A model generated the notes under the pieces. It did not search any database and was not told the DNA's origin. It worked only from the letters and a program-made list of their open reading frames with translations. This document shows positions 34,043 through 43,800 of a stretch of 64,000 nucleotides of DNA, one piece after another. Source of the stretch: Bacteroidetes bacterium GWF2_41_31 (lineage in GTDB: Bacteria; Bacteroidota; Bacteroidia; Bacteroidales; F082); NCBI GenBank assembly GCA_001769215.1, contig MEOL01000037.1, forward strand, positions 62,001 to 126,000, in the 5' to 3' direction. Positions within the stretch are counted from its first letter, which is position 1. The number at the start of each line of letters is the position of its first letter. The translations under genes and the position numbers were made by a program.

Positions 34043-35209
34043 TTAATATCTTTTAACAATTTCACTTGCTCTTAAACGAGCTATTCTATCTATTTCAATA
34101 ATCTCATCTATCGAAGGTTGGGCAATCAGAACATGACTCAGCATCGATTCTTCCACAATTTCAGAAATATTCAGGAAGCCAATTTTTTGCTCCAGGAACG
34201 CCTGAACAGCCACTTCGTTGGAAGCATTCAATACACAAGGCAGGGTTCCTCCCGTTTCCAGAGCCTCGAAAGCGAGTGCAAGATTACGAAATTTTTTCAC
34301 ATCGGGCGCTTCAAAAGTAAGTGCTCCTGCCTTTGCCAGATCGAGGGGCTTCACCAAAGAAGGTATTCTGTTTGGAAACGTCATGGCGTATTGAATGGGC
34401 AACCGCATATCAGGCTGGCTTAACTGGGCCTTGGTTGAACCATCGGCAAAGGTCACAAATGAATGAACGATGCTTTGGGGATGAATCAATATTTCAATAT
34501 GTTTGGCATCCACACCAAATAGCCAACTGGCTTCCATGGCCTCAAGACCTTTATTCATGAGCGTGGCCGAATCGATGGTCACCTTATTTCCCATTTTCCA
34601 ATTGGGATGATGCAAAGCCATCTTTGGTGTTACTTTTGCCATCTCTGTAAGAGGGAGTTTGTAAAAGGGGCCTCCCGATGCCGTGAGTATTATTTTATCT
34701 ACCAAATTGTCGCCTTCACCCACTAAACACTGAAAAATGGCTGAATGCTCAGAATCAACAGGAATAATACCCGATTTGTAATCAACAACCATTTTGGCCA
34801 TCTGTCTTCCTGCTACCACCAAACATTCCTTGTTGGCCAAAGCGATGGTTTTATGGTTGCGAATTGCTGCAATGGTAGGTTTAAGTGCCGCAAAACCAAC
34901 AATCGCCATGATCACCAGTTGAATCGAATCCATTTCCATCACCTGACAAACAGCTTCTTGCCCGGTGTATATTTTGATGGGTTCATCCTGCAGTTGGTCT
35001 TTCACTTTGTGGTAATGGATTTCATTGGCAATCACCACCACGTTCGGTTTATATATCCGGGCCTGCTCAACGAGCAGTTTGGCGTTGTTGTTTGCTACCA
35101 GCACCTCCACCGAAAACAACTCAGGGTTGGCCTTTACAATTTCCAGAGCTTGTCTTCCAATCGAACCCGTTGACCCGAATATGGCCAGGTTTTTCTTTTC
35201 ATTTTGCAT
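34043..35209 (-). CDS. dxr: 1-deoxy-D-xylulose-5-phosphate reductoisomerase
   Basis: Start at 35209 (MQNEKKNLAIFGSTGSIGRQ) gives 388 residues, the usual length; a longer open frame upstream lacks homology. NADPH motif GSTGSIG (about 11-17), metal and substrate motifs PVDSEHSAIFQ, TASGGPF, HPNWKMGNKVTIDSATLMNKGLE. Second step of the MEP isoprenoid pathway: DXP to MEP. In an operon with the M23 peptidase upstream (25 bp) and rseP downstream (8 bp). Confidence 0.95.
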   Translation of the reverse strand: MQNEKKNLAIFGSTGSIGRQALEIVKANPELFSVEVLVANNNAKLLVEQARIYKPNVVVIANEIHYHKVKDQLQDEPIKIYTGQEAVCQVMEMDSIQLVIMAIVGFAALKPTIAAIRNHKTIALANKECLVVAGRQMAKMVVDYKSGIIPVDSEHSAIFQCLVGEGDNLVDKIILTASGGPFYKLPLTEMAKVTPKMALHHPNWKMGNKVTIDSATLMNKGLEAMEASWLFGVDAKHIEILIHPQSIVHSFVTFADGSTKAQLSQPDMRLPIQYAMTFPNRIPSLVKPLDLAKAGALTFEAPDVKKFRNLALAFEALETGGTLPCVLNASNEVAVQAFLEQKIGFLNISEIVEESMLSHVLIAQPSIDEIIEIDRIARLRASEIVKRY

Positions 35210-35234
35210 ATACCTTTGTAATATTGCCGTAAGA

Positions 35235-36122
35235 TTAATTAAATATGATATAATCCTGAGGCTGGATGGGTGACCCATTGTACCAAAGTTCGAAATGCAG
35301 GTGGGGGCCGGTGGACAGTTCTCCTGATTCGCCAGAAATGGCAATGACTTCACCGGCCATGACATGATCCCCTTCGGCCTTTAACAACACCGCGTTGTGC
35401 TTATAAACCGAAATCAGGTTGCGTTCGTGCTGAAGCACGATTACGTTACCGGTTTCCAGTGTCCAGGCCGCAAAGACAACTGATCCGTCCAACGTGGCCT
35501 TAATGGCATCATTATAAGAGGAAACAATGTCGATTCCAAAATGTTTCTCTGCCATGTCCATGTCGGAGGTAATGACACCCTGGAGAGGCGAGAAGAAATT
35601 AAAACTTTTAATAGAGGTTTTGGAAGATTCAAACCGCTGACTTCCATCATTAAAGAAAAGGTTGTGCAAACTCTGGTTCTCAAATTCTGTTCTTAGCAAA
35701 CTATCTTCTTCTGATTTTAAATTTGAAATGGTATCGTATCGGACATGACTTGTATCTGGTGCACCATACTCGTCTTTAATAACCTTATTGTTCAAAATGG
35801 CTTTAAAGCTTTCAAAATACTTATTACGGATTTCAATTTCGCTTAGTAGCGAATCGGCCATCATATTGAGTCGGTAAAGTTCCTTTTTCTGATCAACATC
35901 AGGATACCCGGGTATTAATTGTTTGATCGGGGTATTGGCAATCAGAAAAAAAGTAAGTGTGATAAAAATGATTCCCAGGCTAAACAACGAAATCATGACA
36001 TTTAACCTGTTAAGTTTGAAGGTAAACCGCTCTTCAAATGTACTGTCGTTTAAAATTACAAACCGGTATTTTGCCCGCAGGTTCCTAAACCATTTGTTGG
36101 TCACCTTTTTATTTTTGCCCAT
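35235..36122 (-). CDS. M23-family peptidase, membrane-anchored
   Basis: 295 residues. One N-terminal helix (LNVMISLFSLGIIFITLTFFLI, about 39-60), a coiled/linker part, then the LytM domain with HFGIDIV (Zn His and Asp), GNVIVLQHERNLISVYKHN and HLHFELWYNG. These enzymes cut peptidoglycan cross-links or act as activators of amidases. A -7 element TACCTTTG lies on the minus strand at 36139-36146, 17 bp upstream of the start. Confidence 0.9.
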   Translation of the reverse strand: MGKNKKVTNKWFRNLRAKYRFVILNDSTFEERFTFKLNRLNVMISLFSLGIIFITLTFFLIANTPIKQLIPGYPDVDQKKELYRLNMMADSLLSEIEIRNKYFESFKAILNNKVIKDEYGAPDTSHVRYDTISNLKSEEDSLLRTEFENQSLHNLFFNDGSQRFESSKTSIKSFNFFSPLQGVITSDMDMAEKHFGIDIVSSYNDAIKATLDGSVVFAAWTLETGNVIVLQHERNLISVYKHNAVLLKAEGDHVMAGEVIAISGESGELSTGPHLHFELWYNGSPIQPQDYIIFN

Positions 36123-36477
36123 AAACTAAAAATATGTGCAAAGGTAATAAAAGCCGGTTTAAAATGACTTTGATCAAGTTGAATATGAAAAGGGGATGGA
36201 TCGGGGGTATTGGGTTATAAGGGTGATTTTTCCGTAAACCAAGGCCAACCATATTGAGTAAAATTTATGATGGATCACCTTTTTAAATAAAACCGTGGAA
36301 ATTAGATAAACTCTGGCTATTTTTGCCAATGGCCGGAGCAGCTCTTTAGAAAGAATTGATTCATGAGTGTAAATACTTGTCAGATCATCAGGATAATGTC
36401 TATACTTGCATCGAAATTTCCACCGAAAGAAGTAATAAAACGGCCATTTATCTGTTATAAAGAAAAAAATTGAGTAG
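36123..36477. other. Intergenic region between the M23 gene and porW
   Basis: 355 bp between divergent genes. The only signals seen are a minus-strand -7 element TACCTTTG (36139-36146) for the M23 gene and a plus-strand TATTTTTG (36318-36325) that could serve porW from 150 bp away. No ORF with coding character and no stable hairpin were found. Confidence 0.4.
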
Positions 36478-39129
36478 TTGATACAACTTGGTAAATATCA
36501 AAGGATCATTATAGTAGCGGGCATAGCTTTGCTGCTTATTGGAGCATCCTGCTCCACAAAAAAAAACACCTTTACACGCAGGGCTTATCACAGTCTTACC
36601 TGTCATTATAACGTGTATTGGAATGGGATGGTAAGTGTTGAAGAGGGTGCTGGCGATTTGGACAGATCGATCAAAGAGGAATACAACCACATATTAAGGG
36701 TATATAATTACGGAAACCAGCAGGATGCATTGGCCCTTAACCCAAAAATGGATCGCGCCATCAAAAAAGCATCCATCGGAATACAGCGGCACAGCATGTA
36801 TTTTAAAGGTAAAGAACTCAATAAGTGGGTTCGCGAAAGCTACTTTATGATGGGACTGGCCCACTTCTATAAAAAGGATTTTACCAGTGCCCGCCGTGTA
36901 TTTGATTATGTAGCCAAAGAATATTCAAATTCCCCCATTCAATATGAAGCCTTGCTTTGGATGGCCAAAACATATCTTGAAACAGAACGCTACGAGAAAG
37001 CAGAAGCCACTCTTAACTTGTTACAAAGCAAATTGGAAGAAAGTAATTTTCCGGTACAGGTATACAATGCCATTCCATTGGTATATGCCGATTATTACAT
37101 TGCCCGGGAAAATTACGAAATGGCATCCTCTTACCTGCAACGGGGCCTGGAATTAAACAACAATAAACAATTGGTTACGCGCATTAATTTTATACTGGGT
37201 CAAATTAGTCAGTTGAATCAGGATTTCAGCAAAGCATCTTCGTATTTTTCAAAGGTCATTAAACGCAATCCTCCTTACCAGATGGCTTTTCAGGCGAAAA
37301 TGAATTTGGCACAATGTTACGATGAAGGTTCCGGCGAAAGCAAGTATATTAATAAGGTGTTGGCAAAAATGGCCAAGGAAACCAAAAACAAAGATTATCT
37401 TGATCAAATATATTATGCCCTGGCCCAGGTTGCCAAAAAAGACGGCAAAGACACCCTCGTTGTATTTTACCTGAGGAAATCCGTAAGCAGCAGCATGACC
37501 AATAACGCACAGAAGACCACCTCCTCACTTCAACTTGCTGACCTGTATTTTGATCAAAGTAATTATATGGATGCACAGGCCTATTACGACACGGCTGTTT
37601 CCTCCTTACCAAAGGATTTCCCTGATTACGAAAAGATAAAAACAAGGGCCGGCATCCTGTCGGAAATAGTCGTTCACATTCAGGTGATCGACCTTCAGGA
37701 CAGCCTCCAACATCTGGCTGCACTCGACACCACAAAACTCTTTGCAATTGTCGACCAAATGATTGCGGAATATATTGAGGAGGAAGAACGGTTGGCAGCC
37801 GAAAAAGAAGAACTGCAAGAAGGAGGCATCGCGTTTATCGATCCAAATCGCGGCAGCAAAAATCCTAACCTGAATACCGGAAAATGGTATTTCTATAATG
37901 CCGCCGCACTGGGCTTTGGCAGGACCGAGTTTCAAAAAAAATGGGGCACCCGGCAACTCATTGACAATTGGCGCCTGACAGATAAAAAGCCAGTGATGCA
38001 AACCTTCGAAACCGAGTTAACCGAAGATACAATCAGTAACCCCAATGATAGCCTGGTCGTGGCCAAAAAGGGCAGCCCCAGATCACGTGAATACTATCTG
38101 GCAGATATACCCAGGACCACGCAGCAAAGGCAGGTTTCTGACAGTATGATGGTGGAGGCATTTCACTCACTGGGTTTCTTGTATTTGGAAGAATTAAGGG
38201 ATACCTCCAGCGCCTTAATGACGTATGTCGATTTTCAGGAAAAATTTCCTGACAACAACTACCGGCTTGAAACCTGGTATGCTTTGTACAAGATTTATCA
38301 GAGCAAGAGAAATTTTGAAGAATCCGACTTCTATAAAGGTCTGATATTGGGGAATTATCCTGAAAGCATCTATGCCAATGTAATAAATGACCCTGATTAT
38401 TTTGTCAAGCTCAGTCTACAAAAAAATGAAGCTGCCGCACTTTACGAGAAAGCCTACTCGGCTTATACAAGTGAGCAATATCTCAGGACAATTACTTATG
38501 CCGAAAAAGGGATGGAGCTTTATCCAAACGATACCTCGTTGATTCCTAAATTTCTTTTTCTCAGGGCCATGTCGTTGGGCGTGGTGGATGTTCCGGACAG
38601 TTTGTATTCTTCGCTTTATTACATTGCAGGTAAGTATCCAACGAGTCCGGTGGGTCCAATAGTACGTTCGGTAATGAGAACCCTGGAACAGGAATACGGA
38701 ATGGGTTATGGAACAAAATCGGTTACAGCAACTGATACTACCATGGTGGCAATGGCACCTTACGAGTATGCCCCTGCCACTACCCACCTCGTCATGATGG
38801 TAATTCTTTCTCCTGATGTAAATATCAACGCACTGAAGATCAGAATATCCGACTTTGATAAAAAATATTTTGAACTTAAACAGCTCAAAGTTAAAAGCCT
38901 CATGCTCGACAACGACCGTTCGTTGGTGACAATCGGAAATTTCGATAGCGAAGGAGAAGCAGGTAATTATTTGATGGCTTTAAAAAACGACACTTATGTA
39001 ACCTCCGGTGTTAATAGCAACGATCATAAGGTTTATTCCATATCTTTGGAAAATTACCCCTTATTTTATAAGGATAAAAACCTGGAAGGTTACGAATTAT
39101 TTTGGCAAGAAAATTATCCACAGCGATAG
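36478..39129 (+). CDS. porW: T9SS/gliding lipoprotein PorW (SprE)
   Basis: 883 residues. Starts at TTG 36478, right after an in-frame stop; this gives lipoprotein signal MIQLGKYQRIIIVAGIALLLIGASC. The mature protein begins CSTKKNTFTRRAYHSLTCHYNVYWNGM, the typical SprE/PorW opening, and continues with many TPR-like helix pairs (VRESYFMMGLAHFYKKDFTSA; YEALLWMAKTYLETERYEKA) to about residue 700. PorW is an outer-membrane T9SS lipoprotein linked to the PorK/N ring and the Sov translocon in other species. Consistent with the several T9SS cargo genes nearby. Confidence 0.88.
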   Translation: MIQLGKYQRIIIVAGIALLLIGASCSTKKNTFTRRAYHSLTCHYNVYWNGMVSVEEGAGDLDRSIKEEYNHILRVYNYGNQQDALALNPKMDRAIKKASIGIQRHSMYFKGKELNKWVRESYFMMGLAHFYKKDFTSARRVFDYVAKEYSNSPIQYEALLWMAKTYLETERYEKAEATLNLLQSKLEESNFPVQVYNAIPLVYADYYIARENYEMASSYLQRGLELNNNKQLVTRINFILGQISQLNQDFSKASSYFSKVIKRNPPYQMAFQAKMNLAQCYDEGSGESKYINKVLAKMAKETKNKDYLDQIYYALAQVAKKDGKDTLVVFYLRKSVSSSMTNNAQKTTSSLQLADLYFDQSNYMDAQAYYDTAVSSLPKDFPDYEKIKTRAGILSEIVVHIQVIDLQDSLQHLAALDTTKLFAIVDQMIAEYIEEEERLAAEKEELQEGGIAFIDPNRGSKNPNLNTGKWYFYNAAALGFGRTEFQKKWGTRQLIDNWRLTDKKPVMQTFETELTEDTISNPNDSLVVAKKGSPRSREYYLADIPRTTQQRQVSDSMMVEAFHSLGFLYLEELRDTSSALMTYVDFQEKFPDNNYRLETWYALYKIYQSKRNFEESDFYKGLILGNYPESIYANVINDPDYFVKLSLQKNEAAALYEKAYSAYTSEQYLRTITYAEKGMELYPNDTSLIPKFLFLRAMSLGVVDVPDSLYSSLYYIAGKYPTSPVGPIVRSVMRTLEQEYGMGYGTKSVTATDTTMVAMAPYEYAPATTHLVMMVILSPDVNINALKIRISDFDKKYFELKQLKVKSLMLDNDRSLVTIGNFDSEGEAGNYLMALKNDTYVTSGVNSNDHKVYSISLENYPLFYKDKNLEGYELFWQENYPQR

Positions 39130-39147
39130 AATTAATGACCATATACT

Positions 39148-39537
39148 ATGCTTACTGTGAAAAAAACAAAACCCGGAAACGGCGAGAGCCAGGTTCCTAA
39201 CATGATTGCTCAGGGAACCAGTATTGTTGGTGATCTGATAAGCAACGGTGATTTCAGGATCGAAGGCAAACTAAAGGGTACTATTACCGCTAATGGCCGC
39301 ATTGTAATTGGGGAAACGGGTGAAATAGAAGGTGAAATGTCATGTAAGCATGCTGATATTTCAGGCAAGGTGAAAGGAAACATCCAGGTGGAAGAACTTA
39401 CCATGCTGAAGCAACATGCGCAATTCGAGGGCAATATCAATACCAAGCAACTCTCAGTGGAGCCAGGTGCCTTGTTTTCTGGCGAATGCCAAATGGGGAA
39501 GATGATAAAAGAAGTCGACACCACCAACAAAACATGA
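39148..39537 (+). CDS. Bactofilin-family cytoskeletal protein
   Basis: 129 residues. A right-handed beta-helix of short repeats from about residue 17 to 115 (TSIVGDLISNGDFRIEGKLKG, VIGETGEIEGEM, ISGKVKGNIQVEEL, QFEGNINTKQL). Bactofilins self-assemble into filaments near the membrane and guide envelope or polymer synthesis. The stop is one base before the GTG of the AtpZ-like gene, so the two are co-transcribed. Confidence 0.9.
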   Translation: MLTVKKTKPGNGESQVPNMIAQGTSIVGDLISNGDFRIEGKLKGTITANGRIVIGETGEIEGEMSCKHADISGKVKGNIQVEELTMLKQHAQFEGNINTKQLSVEPGALFSGECQMGKMIKEVDTTNKT

Positions 39538-39538
39538 G

Positions 39539-39757
39539 GTGAAACAGAATAATGGAGACAACCAGTTAAAGTTTTATGCCAAGTACAGCAGCCTGGCTCT
39601 ACAAATGATTGTGATGATCGTGGCAGGAGCTTTCGGTGGCAAAGCCCTGGATGATTGGCTTCAAACCGGTTTCCCTGTTTTTACATTAATATTGACCGTT
39701 GGTTCGGTAATTGGGGCCATGCTCTACGCCATGCGCGGATTATCAAAGAAAAATTAA
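39539..39757 (+). CDS. AtpZ/AtpI-family small membrane protein
   Basis: 72 residues from a GTG start. Two helices (SSLALQMIVMIVAGAFGGKALDDWL; FPVFTLILTVGSVIGAMLYAMRGL) match the AtpZ/AtpI family that aids assembly or Mg/Ca transport of F1Fo ATP synthase. Such a gene often precedes atpB; here atpB is not next, and only another small membrane protein follows 11 bp later. Confidence 0.8.
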   Translation: MKQNNGDNQLKFYAKYSSLALQMIVMIVAGAFGGKALDDWLQTGFPVFTLILTVGSVIGAMLYAMRGLSKKN

Positions 39758-39768
39758 ACAAATAACCA

Positions 39769-40143
39769 GTGAAAAGTGAGTTTCTCAGATTTTTAAAAAG
39801 TTTTACTCTAATCATCCTCTTGGTTGGTGTGGCCAGCTACATTGTACAAACTGTATTTCCTGTGATTGGCATTTCGAACTATTGGCCCTGGATGTTGCTT
39901 TTCATGTTTTGCTTTACCAACTATGTATACTGGCAATTGCTTAAACAATTTTATAATCGGATAAGCAGGTTTACAAATACATTAATGCTAATCAATTTTG
40001 GAAAGTTGTTCCTTTATACTCTGATCATCGCAGTTTTCTCCTGGTTTAATAAAGACCAGGCCATCAGTTTTGCCATCACCTTTTTTGTTTATTACATGAT
40101 CATCACCTTTTTTGAGATAAAAGCACTGTTGAATCTTAAATAG
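39769..40143 (+). CDS. Small polytopic membrane protein at the atpI-like position
   Basis: 124 residues from a GTG start, with four hydrophobic helices (FTLIILLVGVASYIVQTVF; YWPWMLLFMFCFTNYVYW; LMLINFGKLFLYTLIIAVFSW; ISFAITFFVYYMIITFFEI). No family firmly recognised. The position after an AtpZ-like gene suggests a second AtpI-like assembly factor, but the residues alone do not prove it. Confidence 0.65.
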   Translation: MKSEFLRFLKSFTLIILLVGVASYIVQTVFPVIGISNYWPWMLLFMFCFTNYVYWQLLKQFYNRISRFTNTLMLINFGKLFLYTLIIAVFSWFNKDQAISFAITFFVYYMIITFFEIKALLNLK

Positions 40144-40318
40144 TTTTTAATCCCATTTGGAGTTTTGTTCATTTTATCCATTCTATTCAACTCTTGCAAA
40201 CAGGCCATGGTTAAGTGTTTTTATTATAAATAAGACCAAACAATCAACTATATAAATAAACCTGCCTGTTGTTTAAAATAATTAACTATTTTTAACACCT
40301 TATTTTAAAACGTAAAGC

Positions 40319-40774
40319 ATGGTTGTATTTGCTTCATTAGGCGACTATTTATACATTATTATTGGTATCGTTTGGTTAGTTTTTTCTGTTTACAAAGGAC
40401 AGAAAAAGAAAAATAGCCGCTCAGAAAGCCCACAAAAGAGTTCCGGCAAATCATTTTTGGACACGCTGATGGATGAATTTAATCCTGAACCTGCCGTTGA
40501 GTCAGTTCCTTATATTAAAAACGAACCCAGGAATTTTGTGCAACAAGAGGTACCTGTTGACAATCCACCTCTTTTTTCTTATGATGATCAGGTTGAAGAA
40601 AGCAACGAATATGAAACTTCTGTAGTCTATACGAAAAGAGAATTTGGGAAACATGGTTCTCAAACTGTAATACACAATAATATAATTGATAAACAGCAGT
40701 ATAGAAAACGTGGAGGTTTCAACCTAAGAAAGGCAGTGATTTATTCAGAGGTGTTAAACCGGCGCTATTTCTAG
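40319..40774 (+). CDS. Hypothetical membrane-anchored protein
   Basis: 151 residues. One N-terminal helix (LGDYLYIIIGIVWLVFSVY, about 7-25), then a polar Ser/Lys-rich segment and an acidic middle (MDEFNPEPAVES), ending in a basic C-terminus GFNLRKAVIYSEVLNRRYF. This final motif is seen at the end of several short Bacteroidota envelope proteins, but no function is known to me. Transcribed on its own between the AtpZ-like genes and the large TonB receptor. Confidence 0.65.
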   Translation: MVVFASLGDYLYIIIGIVWLVFSVYKGQKKKNSRSESPQKSSGKSFLDTLMDEFNPEPAVESVPYIKNEPRNFVQQEVPVDNPPLFSYDDQVEESNEYETSVVYTKREFGKHGSQTVIHNNIIDKQQYRKRGGFNLRKAVIYSEVLNRRYF

Positions 40775-40884
40775 CTGTTTAATAAAAAAAGTTAATTAAG
40801 ATTGAATATTGGTATAGTTAAATATTGCTAAATTTACCGATTTTTAAGAATAAAAGGATTTTAGTTGAATATAAAATTGAAGGT

Positions 40885-43800
40885 ATGCTAAAAAATTTAC
40901 TCCTTACAGTTGGTTTGATTCTGACTTCGAGCGTAATCCTCTTCGGTCAGTCGGGCGCATTACAGGGAAAAGTGATTGACAAGGAAACCAGGGAACCAAT
41001 TCCCTTTGCCAATATCGTGCTCGAGAATCGTGGGTCCCAGGTTGGAGGTGCCACTTCCGACTTTGACGGAAATTATCAGATTAAGCCAATCAACCCGGGT
41101 CAATACGACCTGAAAGCGACTTATGTTGGTTATAAATCGGTCATGATCCAGGGAATGCTCATCGGAGGTGACCAAATCAGGTTTTATGATATTGAGCTGA
41201 CTTCAACTGCCGAAACATTGACTGAGGTAGAAATCACCTCCTATGTTGTTCCATTGATCGACAAAGATCAAACGGCTTCAGGGGCGACCATCACCGCTGA
41301 AGAAATTTCAAAGATGCCAAACCGCAGTGCTGATGCCGTGGCCACTACTGTCGGGGGTGTGTTTTCATCAGATGGGGAACGCGGGAGTGTCCGTGGTGCA
41401 CGTACCGATCAAACCGCTATGTATATTGATGGTATCCGGGTAATTGGTAACTCCAGCGTACCACAGTCGGCCATTGAACAAGTTGACGTTATCCTCGGCG
41501 GTGTTCCCGCCCGTTATGGGGATGCCACTTCAGGGGTTATCAATGTAACCACCAAGGGGCCTGCCCGGGAGTTTGGCGCCGGTTTAGAACTTGAAACATC
41601 CGAGTTTTTGGATGCCTTTGGTCACAACAGGGTTGGTTTTAATGTGATGGGACCATTAATCAAGGGTAAAAAAGAATCCCAATCTTCACTCATAGGTTTC
41701 TTTTTAGCCGGTGACGTTAACTTGGATAAAGACGGACGGCCTTCGGCAACCGGGTTTTATACAGTTAATGATGCTACGCTGACCTCCCTGGAACAGAATC
41801 CGCTTCGTCCTTCAGGAACAGGAACGGGTTCATTTATCAATGGAGAGTTTTTACGGACGAGCGATTTAACACACATAAAAATTGCACCAAATACCGCCAG
41901 CCAAACTTATAACTTCATTGGTAACATCAATATCAGAACTACCGAAACCATCAACCTGACCATAGGTGGCAGCTATTATTACACCAGTGGCCGACAATAT
42001 GATTACCGTGCTACCCTTGCCAACTCCGATAAAAACACGCTTCAAACAAACACCAACTATAGAGGATTTATTAGGTTTAGCCAACGGTTCCCCATTGATC
42101 CTGAAAGCAGATCCAAATTTAAGAACTTTTACTACGCCTTACAGTTCGACTATACAAAAGACAAAGGGGAATATGGTGATGCTGAACATTGGGATGAGCT
42201 GTTTAAGTATGGCTACATTGGTAAATTCAGCACCTATAAAACCCCCACCTTTGAGTTAGGTAGCGATACGGTGGATGGACACCCTTATTCAGATGTATGG
42301 GTACTCAACTCCTGGGATTTCGATACATTGGTTGAATGGAGTGCACGTGATATCAATCCTTTGGTGGCACAATACACAACAGATTATTATGATATTTACC
42401 AAGGCATACCGGAAGGGCACTATCGGAATGTTGATGACATTCTTTCTGGTGGCGGTTTAATGAATGGAAGTACTCCTGAAAGATTTTATTCTTTATATCA
42501 AGCCCCGGGTGAAAACCAGAGTGGATACGGGAAATGGAACAACGACCAATACAACATGCGCCTCGATGCTTCGTTGGACATTGGAAACCATGCCTTTAAA
42601 TTGGGGTTCCAGTATGAACAGCGTATAAACAGATATATCAACTATAACCCAACAGATTTTTGGGGTCTTATTCGCGATGGAGGAAAAGGTCTAACGGACT
42701 CGCACATCATTCAGCTGGATAAAGACAACCCGGAAGTTATTTCTTGGGATGGGTACCCTGATACCATTATGTATTATCGTAAATACGATGCAGCTTCACA
42801 GAGTACATTTGATAAAAACCTGAGGGAGATTCTCGGTTTACCCGTTGATGGGCTAGATTATATCTTGATGGACTCCTATGACTACAATGATGGCACCATC
42901 GAATATTACGACAGGAATGGATCAATGCATACGGCCAACCTTGATGCCTCAGACCTAAACGTGGGACTGTTTGCCCCCGATGAATTATGGAATAGCGGGC
43001 TATCATATATAGATTATGCCGGATTCGATTACGAAGGCAATGTGCTAACCTCCCAGCCTGCTTTCGAGGATTTCTTTAATAATGAAACACGTGATATTGG
43101 AGCGTTCCGCCCTATATACATGGCAGGTTATCTACAGGATCAATTTGCTTTTAAAGATTTGATTTTTAATGTGGGTGTACGGGTCGACCGCTTTGATGCC
43201 AATCAAAAAGTACTATCGGATCCATTTTTACTTTATCCGGCCCACACTGTTGGAAACCTGAGTGATGTAGATGGTTTTAAAAATGTGACCCATCCGGGAA
43301 ATATGGGATCGGACTTTGTGGTATATGTTGATAGAGTAAAGGATCCCACCAGAGTGGTAGGTTACCGTGACGGGTACATCTGGTACAATTCTGATGGTAT
43401 TGAAATTCAGGATCCAACTATCCTGGATGTCGGTAGTGGAATTTCCCCTGCTCTAGAGAATCCCGAGCAGAGTGAGGTTAAAATTAATTCCTTCAAGGAT
43501 TACGAACCTCAGGTGAACGTGATGCCCAGAATTTCGTTCTCGTTCCCTATTTCGGATGAGGCATTGTTTTTTGCCCACTATGATGTGCTTACACAACGTC
43601 CAACCAGTAATATTTTTTCAAATCCCGCCAATTACCTTTTCTTTCAGAATTTAGGAGGAATCCTGAGCCCCAATCAAAGAATTAGTAACCCTTCACTTGA
43701 ACCAACCAAGTCAATCGATTATGAGCTTGGATTTACTCAAAAACTGTCCAATACCTCCTCCATTACACTAACCACCTTCTATCGCGAGATGCGCAATATG

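Noticed and set aside
37349-38001. Two minus-strand open frames of about 130 codons inside porW
   Set aside because: Antisense to continuous TPR coding sequence; Cys/Arg-rich translation is typical of a shadow frame.
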